DNA of 64,000 nt from Bradyrhizobium sp. RP6 (GTDB lineage Bacteria; Pseudomonadota; Alphaproteobacteria; Rhizobiales; Xanthobacteraceae). The stretch spans positions 140,101 through 204,100 of the forward strand of contig NZ_RQIT01000012.1 in NCBI RefSeq assembly GCF_003837805.1. Reading direction: 5' to 3'. Within the stretch, counting starts at the first letter, position 1, and every line of letters begins with the position of its first letter. Made by a program: the position numbers and the translations under genes. The notes below the pieces were generated by a model, which saw only the letters and a program-made list of their open reading frames with translations, searched no databases and was not told where the DNA came from. Of the stretch, positions 52,811-61,249 are shown in pieces.

Positions 52811-53512
52811 CTATTCAACGGGATGTCCGATCGCAGCAGCGAGTTCGCGCAGCAGCCGATCGGACACCTGGCCGGTGACGGGCATCTTGTGCTCGCGCTC
52901 GAACTTCTGGATCGCGGACTGGGTCTCGCCGCCCATCGTGCCGGTGATCTTCAGATTGCCGTAGCCATATTCGGACAGCGCGCGCTGCACGCCGGCGATA
53001 CGCCGCGCGGCCGGGCTTTGCGCCGGAATCGGCGCCGGCGGACGCAGGGCCGCGGGCGGCGTCGAGGTCGTCGCCTTGACCAGGCTGGTCATGGGATCGT
53101 TCGAGCGCGTCGAGGCGGTCGCCTCGACGGGCTTTTCGGGCGCCTTTTCGACGGCACGCTCGGCAGGTTTGGGCTCGACGCGAAACTCCGTCGCTCGCGG
53201 CTCGAGCGGCGATGTATCGGCGCCGACGGGGCGCGGACGCGGCATCGGGTTCGACAGCGGCACGGACGACGGCGCGGGAAGATTGATCACCGTGCCGAAC
53301 ATCGGCGCGGGGTGCCGGCCGGTCTGCAGGAACAGCGCATTGGCAACGATCGCACTGATCGCCGCGGCGGCGACGAGGCCGGCCAGCGTATCCTTGGGGC
53401 TGTTCAGCAGCACGCGCATCACGAGGTTGCGTTCGGTCTCGACATCGACGGCCGCGGCCTTCGCGCCACGGCGGCGCGGAGCGGCTTCATCCTTGGCAGA
53501 CTTCCTAGGCAC
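52811..53512 (-). CDS. Membrane-anchored peptidoglycan-binding-domain protein
   Basis: A 233-residue protein with a basic cytoplasmic N-terminus, one membrane span (residues ~43-62), a long Pro/Ala-rich periplasmic linker and a C-terminal peptidoglycan-binding_1 fold (RIAGVQRALSEYGYGNLKITGTMGGETQSAIQKFE is the core region). It probably binds cell-wall glycan and holds a membrane complex near it. It overlaps the histidine kinase gene by 8 bases, so the two are co-translated. Confidence 0.85.
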   Translation of the reverse strand: MPRKSAKDEAAPRRRGAKAAAVDVETERNLVMRVLLNSPKDTLAGLVAAAAISAIVANALFLQTGRHPAPMFGTVINLPAPSSVPLSNPMPRPRPVGADTSPLEPRATEFRVEPKPAERAVEKAPEKPVEATASTRSNDPMTSLVKATTSTPPAALRPPAPIPAQSPAARRIAGVQRALSEYGYGNLKITGTMGGETQSAIQKFEREHKMPVTGQVSDRLLRELAAAIGHPVE

Positions 53513-55373
53513 TTTTCTTCACCAGAGCGGGTTGGTCCTGAGACTGGTCGTGAGTTTGGTCTTGAAGGTCCTGGCGCAGCACCGGCGTCAGCGTCGCGAT
53601 GTTGCTCTCGGCCGGCCTGACCTGGGGCGGCGTGTAGACGAGCGGCAGCTTGACGGTGACGGCGGTGCCCTCTCCTAACCTGCTTTGTACCGTCAATTCG
53701 CCGAGATGCAACGCCACGAGACTCTTCACGATCGAAAGTCCGAGACCGGTGCCTTCGTGACGGCGCTGATAGGTCCTGCCGGCCTGGAAGAACGGCGCGC
53801 CGATGCGCTTGAGGTCGTCGGCTGCGATGCCGACGCCGGTGTCGCTGATGCGCAGCGTCAACTGCGAACCCGACACCGCGGCTGATACGGAGACCTGGCC
53901 GCCGCGCTCGGTGAACTTGATGGCATTGGCGACCAGGTTGAGCACGATCTGCTTGAACGCCCTGGGATCGCCGGTCATGACGGGCAGGTCCTGCGGCGCG
54001 TCGGTGATCAGGTCGATGCCGTTCTCCCGCGCCTTCAGCGCCAGCAAATTGCAGCAATGCAGCAGCGACGCGCGCGGCGCGAACGGCTCGGACGCAATCT
54101 CGAAATTGCCCGACTCCATCTTCGACATGTCCAGGATGCCGTTGACGACCGACAGCAGATGCTGGCCGGAATCGTTGATGAGCTGGGCGTATTCCTTGCG
54201 CTGGGCCGCCCCCAGCATCAGGCTGTGCTCCTGCGCGATCATCTCGGAGAAGCCGATGATGGCGTTGAGCGGTGTGCGCAGTTCGTGGCTCATGGTGGCG
54301 AGAAAGCCGGTCTTGGCGGCATCGGCCGCCTCGGCGGCGCTGCGCGCCTGATCCAGCGCCTGCTCGAAAAGCTTGCGGTCGGTGACGTCGCGCATGACCG
54401 CGACGACTTCGACCTCACGGGTGGAATCACGATCCGTATGCCGGCGGCCGAGATCCGGGTCGAGCGGGCGGCAGCGCATCTCGACCCAGATGAAATCGAC
54501 CTCACCGCGCTCGGAACCAACGGGCTCCCGCCGCAGCCGAAACTCGACGCTTGCGACGTCGCCGCGCGCCGCATCCGACAGAGCGGTGAGATAGGCCGGC
54601 CGGTCGGCGACATGGACGCGGTCGAACAGGCCGTGGCCGAGCAGTTGCTCCACTTGCACGCCGAGCATGGCCTCCACCGCCGGCGAGATGAACTGCACCG
54701 CACCGTTAGGCTGATGTCGCGAAATGACATCGCTCATGTTGCGCGCGAGCAGACGGTAACGCTCCTCCTCGCGCGACAACAGCGCGACGCTGGTGCGCGC
54801 GAGCGATTCCGCACCGAAGGCGAGGCCTGCGGCATAGAGAGTCGCAGACGCAACGCCGAGGGCCATCAGTACGCCGCGCTCGGCCGCGCTCGGCTCCTCC
54901 AGCGGCAGCCAGCCGAGCTGGCCGATCAGGATCAGCATCCCGGCGCAGGACAGCGCGAGCAGCGAAGCGAAAGCCGCGACGCGGCGCGAGCCCGACAGCG
55001 CGGCTTCGAGGGGAACCACGACCAGCCAGACCGCGGCGAATGACTGGATGCCGCCCGTCGTGACCGCGACCGCCATGATCAGGCCGACGAGCGCCAGCGA
55101 CGACAGCACATGCGCGCCTTCGTAGCGTCCGGTGCGCGAAAGGAACCAGGACAGCATGATGGGCGCGATCAGCCATGCAAAGGCCGCGACCTCGACTGCG
55201 CTCGGGGCGCCACGCATGGCGAGATAAACCGGGAATGCGGCAAAGGCGGCCAGGCTGCCGAGCAGCCGCGGCGCCATGAAGGCACGATGGCGCGCCCGCA
55301 TCAGCGCATCGTAGCGCGCGGAGGGATGCAGCAGCGCATCGAGACAATCGCGGATGATACTCAAAACTGTCAC
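53505..55373 (-). CDS. Membrane PAS sensor histidine kinase (DivJ/PleC-like layout)
   Basis: A 622-residue kinase with about six N-terminal membrane helices (residues ~35-190), a PAS domain (~205-340), a HisKA domain with His363 in ATMSHELRTPLNAIIGFSEM and an HATPase domain (NLVANAIKFTERGGQV, DTGVGIAADDLKR, GTGLGLSIVKSLVALHLG). The layout and the phosphoacceptor sequence are like those of DivJ/PleC/PdhS kinases that control cell polarity in alphaproteobacteria, but this is not proof of that role. GTG 55373 is the start used; TTG 55394 is possible. It is coupled to a peptidoglycan-binding protein, which fits an envelope signal. Confidence 0.83.
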   Translation of the reverse strand: MTVLSIIRDCLDALLHPSARYDALMRARHRAFMAPRLLGSLAAFAAFPVYLAMRGAPSAVEVAAFAWLIAPIMLSWFLSRTGRYEGAHVLSSLALVGLIMAVAVTTGGIQSFAAVWLVVVPLEAALSGSRRVAAFASLLALSCAGMLILIGQLGWLPLEEPSAAERGVLMALGVASATLYAAGLAFGAESLARTSVALLSREEERYRLLARNMSDVISRHQPNGAVQFISPAVEAMLGVQVEQLLGHGLFDRVHVADRPAYLTALSDAARGDVASVEFRLRREPVGSERGEVDFIWVEMRCRPLDPDLGRRHTDRDSTREVEVVAVMRDVTDRKLFEQALDQARSAAEAADAAKTGFLATMSHELRTPLNAIIGFSEMIAQEHSLMLGAAQRKEYAQLINDSGQHLLSVVNGILDMSKMESGNFEIASEPFAPRASLLHCCNLLALKARENGIDLITDAPQDLPVMTGDPRAFKQIVLNLVANAIKFTERGGQVSVSAAVSGSQLTLRISDTGVGIAADDLKRIGAPFFQAGRTYQRRHEGTGLGLSIVKSLVALHLGELTVQSRLGEGTAVTVKLPLVYTPPQVRPAESNIATLTPVLRQDLQDQTHDQSQDQPALVKKSA

Positions 55374-55633
55374 GGGTCTCGCGCTTCGGCTCAATCGTCT
55401 CTTGGAAGACGCGCCGGAACGCCTCCTTGTCGTTGAGCCACCGTGTCAGAGCGACCTTAAACGAGTGCTAAGGCGACGCCGTGTGCGGCCCGACACCGCG
55501 CGATCGCGAAGCTTTTTAGACGATTTGGCGACGTCTTCGGTCGGGATGGTGAACACAGGGTTTCACCTTCCGCCGCATGGTTTCGAATTGGTGGATGCGG
55601 GCGGCCAGCAGAACCGCGGCGCGGGCGTCAATC

Positions 55634-55680
55634 GAAAATTTACGACACCGTCGCCTTCGAAGAATCTTGCGTAAATTTTC
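55634..55680. promoter_or_regulatory. Inverted repeat in the kinase/DUF5330 divergent region
   Basis: GAAAATTTACG (55634-55644) and CGTAAATTTTC (55670-55680) form a perfect 11-base inverted repeat 25 bases apart, centre-to-centre 36 bases. The gene-free region 55374-55782 separates the kinase gene from the DUF5330 gene. Nothing else is seen in it except CCGCGGAGATCGCCGCGG (55738-55755), a short G+C hairpin before the DUF5330 start. Confidence 0.45.
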
Positions 55681-55782
55681 CGCGAATTAAGCTCAAGGCA
55701 ATCACTTGCGATTTATCGAGAGTTGCTAGGTCCGACTTCCGCGGAGATCGCCGCGGGCGGAATCTAACGGACAGGTCGCAAG

Positions 55783-56226
55783 ATGCGCTTTCTGCTTCGC
55801 ATCACATTCTGGCTCGGGCTGGTACTGGTGCTCCTGCCGCGGGACAAGACGCCCGAATCGGAGAAGCTGCCGCAGATCGGCGCCGCCGACGCGGTGCAGG
55901 CTGCGACCGCGGCTGTCTCCGACATGACCCATTTCTGCAAGCGCCAGCCGGCCGCCTGCGAGGTCGGCGGACAGGCCGCGACCATCATCGGCCAGCGGGC
56001 CCAGGACGGCGCGAAGAAGCTCTACCAGATCATCAACGACAAGAAAGAGCAGATCACCAACGAGAAGAACGACGGCAACAAGACCGACAACAAGAAGGCG
56101 CCCGACCATACCGGCTCGATCGCCATGGCCGGCGAAGGCGACATTGCCGCGAGCGAAGCGCCGCGCGACACCCTGACCCAGGACGACCTCGCGCTGGAAT
56201 GGCGCGGCCCTGAGGTCTCGAATTAG
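55783..56226 (+). CDS. DUF5330 small membrane-anchored protein
   Basis: A 147-residue protein with an N-terminal hydrophobic segment (MRFLLRITFWLGLVLVLLP), then the conserved DUF5330 part (DAVQAATAAVSDMTHFCKRQPAACEVG, containing two Cys) and a Lys/Asn/Asp-rich disordered tail. This is a conserved rhizobial protein of unknown function, probably in the periplasm. Two cysteines ten residues apart could form a disulphide. It is divergent from the histidine kinase gene. Confidence 0.82.
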   Translation: MRFLLRITFWLGLVLVLLPRDKTPESEKLPQIGAADAVQAATAAVSDMTHFCKRQPAACEVGGQAATIIGQRAQDGAKKLYQIINDKKEQITNEKNDGNKTDNKKAPDHTGSIAMAGEGDIAASEAPRDTLTQDDLALEWRGPEVSN

Positions 56227-56293
56227 CCCCCAAGCCCTATCGATTTCACGGCTTCGCGACCCTATATTGGCCTGAACGCGAACACGGGCCAGC

Positions 56294-56722
56294 ATGACGA
56301 CGATCGACGAAATCAGGGACAATTTCGAGCTTCTGGACGAGTGGGACGACCGCTACCGGTATGTCATCGAGCTCGGCCGTACCCTGGAACCGATGCCGGA
56401 GGCGGAACACTCCGCCGCCAACAAGGTGCAGGGCTGCGTGAGCCAGGTCTGGCTCCAGAAGCTGGTCGACCGCGGCAATGGCGAGCCGGTTCTCAGATAT
56501 CGCGGCGACAGCGACGCGCATATCGTGCGCGGGCTGGTCGCAATCGTGCTTGCGCTCTATTCGGGCCGCACGCCGCGAGAGATCCTCGATACCGACGCGA
56601 TCGCCGTGTTCAACGAGTTCGGCTTTCGCGATCATCTGACGCCACAGCGCTCTAATGGCCTGCGCTCGATGGTCGAGCGCATCAAGACCGACGCAAAGGA
56701 GGCGCTCGCGGAGGCGTCGTAG
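56294..56722 (+). CDS. sufE: SufE-family cysteine desulfurase activator
   Basis: A 142-residue SufE protein. The persulfide-accepting Cys48 lies in NKVQGCVSQVW; the LYSGRTPREIL helix and the NGLRSMV.RI end block are also typical. It takes sulfane sulfur from SufS for iron-sulphur cluster assembly. Other suf genes are not adjacent. The gene converges with the mucR-like gene, with 4 bases between stops. Confidence 0.92.
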   Translation: MTTIDEIRDNFELLDEWDDRYRYVIELGRTLEPMPEAEHSAANKVQGCVSQVWLQKLVDRGNGEPVLRYRGDSDAHIVRGLVAIVLALYSGRTPREILDTDAIAVFNEFGFRDHLTPQRSNGLRSMVERIKTDAKEALAEAS

Positions 56723-56726
56723 GAAA

Positions 56727-57143
56727 TTACTTCCGCTTCCGCTGCTGCTGTCCGAGACCCATCTGCTTGGCCAGCTGCGAGCGTGCCACCGCATAGTTCG
56801 GGGCGACCATGGGATAGTCGGCCGGCAAGCCCCACTTCTCGCGGTATTGCTCCGGCGTCATGTTGTATTGCGTGCGCAGATGGCGCTTCAGCGACTTGAA
56901 ACGCTTGCCGTCTTCCAGACAGACCAGATAATCGGGCGCGATCGACTTCTTCAGCGACACGGCCGGCTTTGCGGGCTCGAGCGGCGCCGTCTCGGTGCGG
57001 CCCGACGACACCCGCACCAGGGCGCCATGCACCTGGCTGATCAGGTTCGGAATCTCCGCTGCCGGCGTCGGATTGTTGCTGAGATAGGCCGACACGATGC
57101 TCGCCGTCAGCTCGATGAAATTCTTGGCCCCCGCGTCCGACAT
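56727..57143 (-). CDS. Ros/MucR-family transcriptional regulator with altered zinc site
   Basis: A 138-residue protein with the Ros/MucR fold: an N-terminal oligomerisation part (NFIELTASIVSAYLSNN) and the C-terminal DNA-binding domain (FKSLKRHLRTQYNMTPEQYREKWGL). In Ros the zinc is held by C-x2-C and two His. Here Cys75 and His88 remain, but the second Cys is Asp78 (CLED) and the last His position is occupied by Tyr93. Zinc-free Ros homologues are known in Mesorhizobium, so the protein may still fold and bind DNA. It would regulate exopolysaccharide, motility or cell-cycle genes as a nucleoid-associated repressor. Confidence 0.88.
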   Translation of the reverse strand: MSDAGAKNFIELTASIVSAYLSNNPTPAAEIPNLISQVHGALVRVSSGRTETAPLEPAKPAVSLKKSIAPDYLVCLEDGKRFKSLKRHLRTQYNMTPEQYREKWGLPADYPMVAPNYAVARSQLAKQMGLGQQQRKRK

Positions 57144-57287
57144 CGGCCGCTCTCCCTCGCCTTGCGTCTCACGGGATTGACGACGCCAGAGTATTCCATG
57201 TCAACAACACGTTCGGCTGAAACAGGACGACTGACGACGAGGCGCTGATGACTGGTGGACAGCGCCGCTTGACTATGCGCAGCGGCC

Positions 57288-58112
57288 TCAAGCGCGCTGG
57301 TCAAGATGGGCGCGGAGCTCGTCGATCGAGCCAAAGCGCATCATGCCTTCCGGCATCTGCGCCTCGATCGAGCCGTCGGAATAGAGCGAATAGGCCATGC
57401 CGTCGACGACGCCGGATTTGAGCACGGTCACGGGTGCCGGCTCGACAGCTGGCGGCGGTTCGGGTGCAGGCGGCGGGGCGGCCTCCGCAAAGGTCGACGG
57501 GGAGCGCGGCGGCGGACGGCGCGGGGCCGCCGGCGGCTCCTGCGGCCGCATACGGTCCGGCTTCGGCCAGGCAACGTCAAAGCTCGCAGGCGGATGGTCA
57601 GGGGCCTCACTGGGCTCCGCAGGCGGCTGCGGCGCACCTTCAGTGGCCTTCGCCTCCGCGCGCTCGCGTTCCTTGCGCGAGATCGAGGTGAACAGCAGGT
57701 TGCGCCGGCGCGGCGCTTCCGGGGCAGGAGGCGGCGCAGGGGCTTCGGCCTCCTGCGCGCCCTCGACGCGCGGACGCTCGCGCGCGGCAGCTTCGCTCTG
57801 CCACGGCGGCGGACCAGCGGACGGTGGCGCCGGCTCGGGCGCGGTGGTGCCTGATACAGCGAGGCCCGGCAGCACGGGCCTGACCCGAACCTCGGACGGC
57901 GCGATCGCAGCGGCCAGCCGGCGAGCGATGCCCTTGAGCTCGAGCACCACGAGATGCAGGCCGACCAGTAACATTCCGGAGCAGACGCCAATGGCGCCGG
58001 AGATTATGAGAGTTCCTCCGAGGCTGAATTCCCTGATCGTCAGGCCGAAAATGATCGCAAGGAGACCCGCCAGGAAGGCGCAAATCCCCACGATCAACAA
58101 TGCCAAGTTCAT
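57288..58112 (-). CDS. Membrane protein with proline-rich cytoplasmic domain
   Basis: A 274-residue protein: two membrane helices (residues ~4-26 and ~33-62), then a long Pro/Ala/Glu-rich disordered region with Arg/Lys clusters (ISRKERERAEAKA), ending in a short folded part (VVDGMAYSLYSDGSIEAQMPEGMMRFGSIDELRAHLDQR). The closing part looks like a small strand-helix domain. The ATG at 58112 starts the first helix. It is common in Bradyrhizobium, as I recall, with no known role. Confidence 0.7.
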   Translation of the reverse strand: MNLALLIVGICAFLAGLLAIIFGLTIREFSLGGTLIISGAIGVCSGMLLVGLHLVVLELKGIARRLAAAIAPSEVRVRPVLPGLAVSGTTAPEPAPPSAGPPPWQSEAAARERPRVEGAQEAEAPAPPPAPEAPRRRNLLFTSISRKERERAEAKATEGAPQPPAEPSEAPDHPPASFDVAWPKPDRMRPQEPPAAPRRPPPRSPSTFAEAAPPPAPEPPPAVEPAPVTVLKSGVVDGMAYSLYSDGSIEAQMPEGMMRFGSIDELRAHLDQRA

Positions 58113-58424
58113 CGAACTCACCCCCGGCCGCGCATCCACACGCGACAACCGCTATCCACGATACCGTCATACGATGTTCCACGCCAACCACCAATTGTAG
58201 GCGGTGTTCCTAAAGGGAAGGAAATCAGGGACTTATTCACATTCCCTTCAGCTCCCGCTCGGTACAGCATAAGGCTGCTCTCAATAAACGGAATTGCTGC
58301 GTCGCATCAGGAATTTAGCCATAATGCCCAATTACTTGGTAATGGAACTGCGATATACGGAGTCTAGGGAGCAGGTCCGCGCGCACCAGCAGGGCCGAGA
58401 GGGGATTCCGGGGCACCGATAGCC
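58113..58424. other. Divergent intergenic region
   Basis: 312 bases between the divergent membrane-protein and glycosyltransferase genes. It is more A+T-rich than its surroundings in 58200-58370. ATTACTTGGTAAT (58331-58343) is a short perfect dyad. No -35/-10 pair was assigned. Confidence 0.4.
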
Positions 58425-60074
58425 ATGACTTCCATCACGACTTCGGCGATCGACACGCCTCTTCGGCGCTCGGTCGAACGGACCTGCGACGATCTCGCCA
58501 TGCTGGTGCTGGCTGCGGTCGCCGTCATCGCAGGCTTGACCTTCCGCGACTACGGGCTCGGCTGGGACGACTACACCCACGCCGAATACGCCGACCTGCT
58601 GCTGCGGATGTTCGGTTCCGGCTTCAAGGACACCGCGGCGCTCTCCTTCGCCAATCTCTACATGTATGGCGGCGGCTTCGACATGGTCGCGGCCCTCCTG
58701 CACAAGCTCATTCCGCTCGAGTTGTTCGAGACGCGCCGCCTGGTCGGCGCCATCGTCGGCGTGATCGGCCTTGCCGTGACGTGGCGGCTCGGCCGCCGCA
58801 TCGGCGGACCTCTTGCGGGTCTTGCCTCGCTCCTGCTGCTCGCGCTCTGCCCGATCTTCTACGGCCACATGTTCATGAACCCGAAGGATGCGCCCTTCGC
58901 GGTGGCCATGATCATCCTGATGCTCGGCCTTGTCCGTCTCGCCGAGGAATATCCGCAGCCGTCGCCACGCACGGTCCTCATCGTCGGCCTGGGTGCCGGC
59001 CTTTCGCTGGGATGCCGCATTCTCGGCGGGCTCGCACTGGTCTACGCCGTGCTCGGCTTCATGCCGCTGCTCCTGGAGGAATTGCGCACTGAAGGCTTGC
59101 GCGAATCGGTCCGCCGCTTCGCCCATGTCGTCTATGTGCTGCTGCCCGGCCTCGTGCTCGGCTACCTCGTGATGGGCCTGATCTGGCCGTGGTCGATCAT
59201 GGAGCCCGGCAATCCCTTCGAGGCGCTGACCTACTTCTCGCATTTCTTCGAGAAGCCGTGGAAGGAGATGTTCGACGGCGCGATCGTGTCGGTGCCCGAC
59301 ATGCCCTGGTCCTATCTGCCGACGCTGTTCGCGCTGCAGCTGCCCGAGGTCATGCTGGTGCTGACGGCCGGCGCCGTGTTCGGCACCTTCGCCATGCTGC
59401 CGCGGCGCGGGGTTCCGGCGCGCCGCAAGACCATCCTCTTGATGCTGACGCTGGCCGCAACCCTGCCGCTCGCGATCGCGATGGTGAAGCGCCCGGCGTT
59501 GTACAATGGCATCCGTCATTTCGTCTTCGTGATCCCGCCGATGGCGGTGCTCGGCGGCGTCGCGTTCGCCTGGGCCATGGAGCGCCTGCGCGCCAATCAC
59601 CGCACCTGGCAACCGGTCGTGCTCGCCACCTTCTGCTTCGGCCTTGCGCTGTCGCTCGCCGAGATGATCCGGCTGCACCCCTACCAATACACGCATTTCA
59701 ACCACGTCGCCGGGACCGTTCGCGGCGCCGACGACCGCTTCATGCTGGACTATTGGGGCCTCGCCTTGAAGCAGGCCTCCGACGAACTGCGCGAGCAGCT
59801 CGTCGAGCGCCAGGAAGTGCCGCCCAGCAACCGCAAATGGAAGGTTGCGGTCTGCGGTCCGCAGCGCCCGGCCCAGGTCGCGCTCGGGCCCGACTTCACC
59901 ATCGGCTGGGATTCCAATGCGGCCGACTTCGCCATGACGCTCGGCGAGTTCTACTGCAAGGGCCTCACCGCGCCCGTCATGGTCGAGATCAAGCGCGACG
60001 ACGTGGTGTTCGCCCGCGTCTACGACATCCGCGGCCGCGGCATTTCCACCCTGCTGTCGATCCCGGCGCCGTAG
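58425..60074 (+). CDS. Polytopic GT39/ArnT-like glycosyltransferase
   Basis: A 549-residue membrane protein with about 11 helices. The first periplasmic loop has DDYTHAEYADLLLRMF, the acidic segment in which GT-C enzymes hold their metal and catalytic Asp. It resembles the dolichyl-phosphate-mannose/ArnT-like PMT_2 family that moves sugars from polyprenyl phosphates to lipids or proteins. The C-terminal ~100 residues are a soluble periplasmic domain (KWKVAVCGPQRPAQVALGPDF). Acceptor and donor are not known. A single-gene unit. Confidence 0.8.
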   Translation: MTSITTSAIDTPLRRSVERTCDDLAMLVLAAVAVIAGLTFRDYGLGWDDYTHAEYADLLLRMFGSGFKDTAALSFANLYMYGGGFDMVAALLHKLIPLELFETRRLVGAIVGVIGLAVTWRLGRRIGGPLAGLASLLLLALCPIFYGHMFMNPKDAPFAVAMIILMLGLVRLAEEYPQPSPRTVLIVGLGAGLSLGCRILGGLALVYAVLGFMPLLLEELRTEGLRESVRRFAHVVYVLLPGLVLGYLVMGLIWPWSIMEPGNPFEALTYFSHFFEKPWKEMFDGAIVSVPDMPWSYLPTLFALQLPEVMLVLTAGAVFGTFAMLPRRGVPARRKTILLMLTLAATLPLAIAMVKRPALYNGIRHFVFVIPPMAVLGGVAFAWAMERLRANHRTWQPVVLATFCFGLALSLAEMIRLHPYQYTHFNHVAGTVRGADDRFMLDYWGLALKQASDELREQLVERQEVPPSNRKWKVAVCGPQRPAQVALGPDFTIGWDSNAADFAMTLGEFYCKGLTAPVMVEIKRDDVVFARVYDIRGRGISTLLSIPAP

Positions 60075-60260
60075 CGATTTCCTCTTGGGCGTAGCCCCGG
60101 ACCTCGCGGCGCAATCGCGGAGTCTTTGGCTGGGCTCCCAGCATTCCGCCTGCGCTCCATGCGGGCTACGCTTGACTGCCGCGCTTTGATCGCCTTGCTG
60201 CCGATCGCCGCCAAGACTACGCTCCCTCCCCGCAACAACGATGTTTCGGAGAGATCAGCC

Positions 60261-61040
60261 ATGTCGCCAGCGGAAGCGCGCCTTAGGGAAGTGCCGTCGA
60301 ACATGACGGAGGCGGAGTGGCAACAACGGGTCAATCTGGCCGCCTGCTATCGCCTCGTCGCGCTGTACGGCTGGGACGATCTGGTCGACACCCACATCTC
60401 CGCGCGCGTGCCCGGTCCCGACCATCACTTCCTCATCAACCCCTACGGGCTGATGTTCGAGGAAATCACGGCCTCGAGCCTCGTCAAGGTCGACCTGCAC
60501 GGCAACCAGCTCTCCGAGAGCGAATACAGCATCAACCCGGCCGGCTTCACCATCCATTCGGCGATCCACGAGGTGCGCGAGGACGCGATCTGCGTGCTGC
60601 ATCTCCACACGCTCGACGGCACTGCGGTGTCAAGCAGCGCCGAAGGCCTGCTGCCGCTGAACCAGACTGCCCAGCTCGTCACCCACGACCTCGCCTATCA
60701 CGATTATGAAGGCATTGCGCTCGATCACGACGAACGGCCGCGGCTGCAGAAGGATCTCGGCGACCACAACCACATGCTCCTGCGCAACCACGGCACGCTC
60801 ACGGTTGGCCGCTCGGTCGCCTCCGCCTTCGAGCGCATGTATCACCTCGAGCGCGCCTGCTCGATGCAGGTGCGCACGCGCGCGCTGGGCACGCCGGTCT
60901 ATCCGGTCGACGATATCGCGATCGACAAGAACACCGAGCTGCTGTCGAACCGCGACCGCGCCGAGTTGCGCGCGACCAATCTCGTGTGGCCGCCCTTGCT
61001 GCGCAAGCTCGACCGCGTCAATCCCGGCTACAGGTCTTGA
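60261..61040 (+). CDS. Class II aldolase/adducin-family protein
   Basis: A 259-residue protein of the class II aldolase fold. Metal ligands are the histidines in HLHT and in NHGTL. The GGAGAGA sequence precedes the ATG at 60261; the longer frame to 60126 has no support. It belongs to the larger group (about 250 residues) often encoded near various catabolic genes and annotated generally; the exact aldol or decarboxylation reaction is unknown. A strong terminator follows. Confidence 0.87.
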   Translation: MSPAEARLREVPSNMTEAEWQQRVNLAACYRLVALYGWDDLVDTHISARVPGPDHHFLINPYGLMFEEITASSLVKVDLHGNQLSESEYSINPAGFTIHSAIHEVREDAICVLHLHTLDGTAVSSSAEGLLPLNQTAQLVTHDLAYHDYEGIALDHDERPRLQKDLGDHNHMLLRNHGTLTVGRSVASAFERMYHLERACSMQVRTRALGTPVYPVDDIAIDKNTELLSNRDRAELRATNLVWPPLLRKLDRVNPGYRS

Positions 61041-61099
61041 GATATTTTCGATCTGGTGTAGAGTAGCGCCCAACGAACCTCTACGCCTTTTGGAATGAA

Positions 61100-61128
61100 A
61101 CGCCGCCCAATCCCGGGCGGCGTTTTTG
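61100..61128 (+). terminator. Intrinsic terminator of the class II aldolase gene
   Basis: ACGCCGCCC, loop AATCC, GGGCGGCGT, then TTTTTG. The stem of 9 base pairs and the T-run are on the plus strand, 60 bases after the stop codon. Confidence 0.85.
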
Positions 61129-61153
61129 TTGGGCCGTCGGCCTCTCCGCTCGA

Positions 61154-61239
61154 CATTGCGAGGAGCCCTTGCGACGAACCAATCCAGACTGCTTCCGCGA
61201 AGAGATTCTGGATTGCTTCGCTAGGTTCGCAATGACGGG
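61154..61239. repeat. Dispersed intergenic palindrome, compact copy
   Basis: CATTGCGAGGAGCCCTTGCG...GAGATTCTGGATTGCTTCG...TTCGCAATGACGG. It is the third member of the family seen at 296-331 and 51917-52026. It lies between the aldolase-fold gene and the convergent M20 dipeptidase gene, again at a meeting point of transcripts. Confidence 0.75.
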
Positions 61240-61249
61240 ATAGCGCGCC

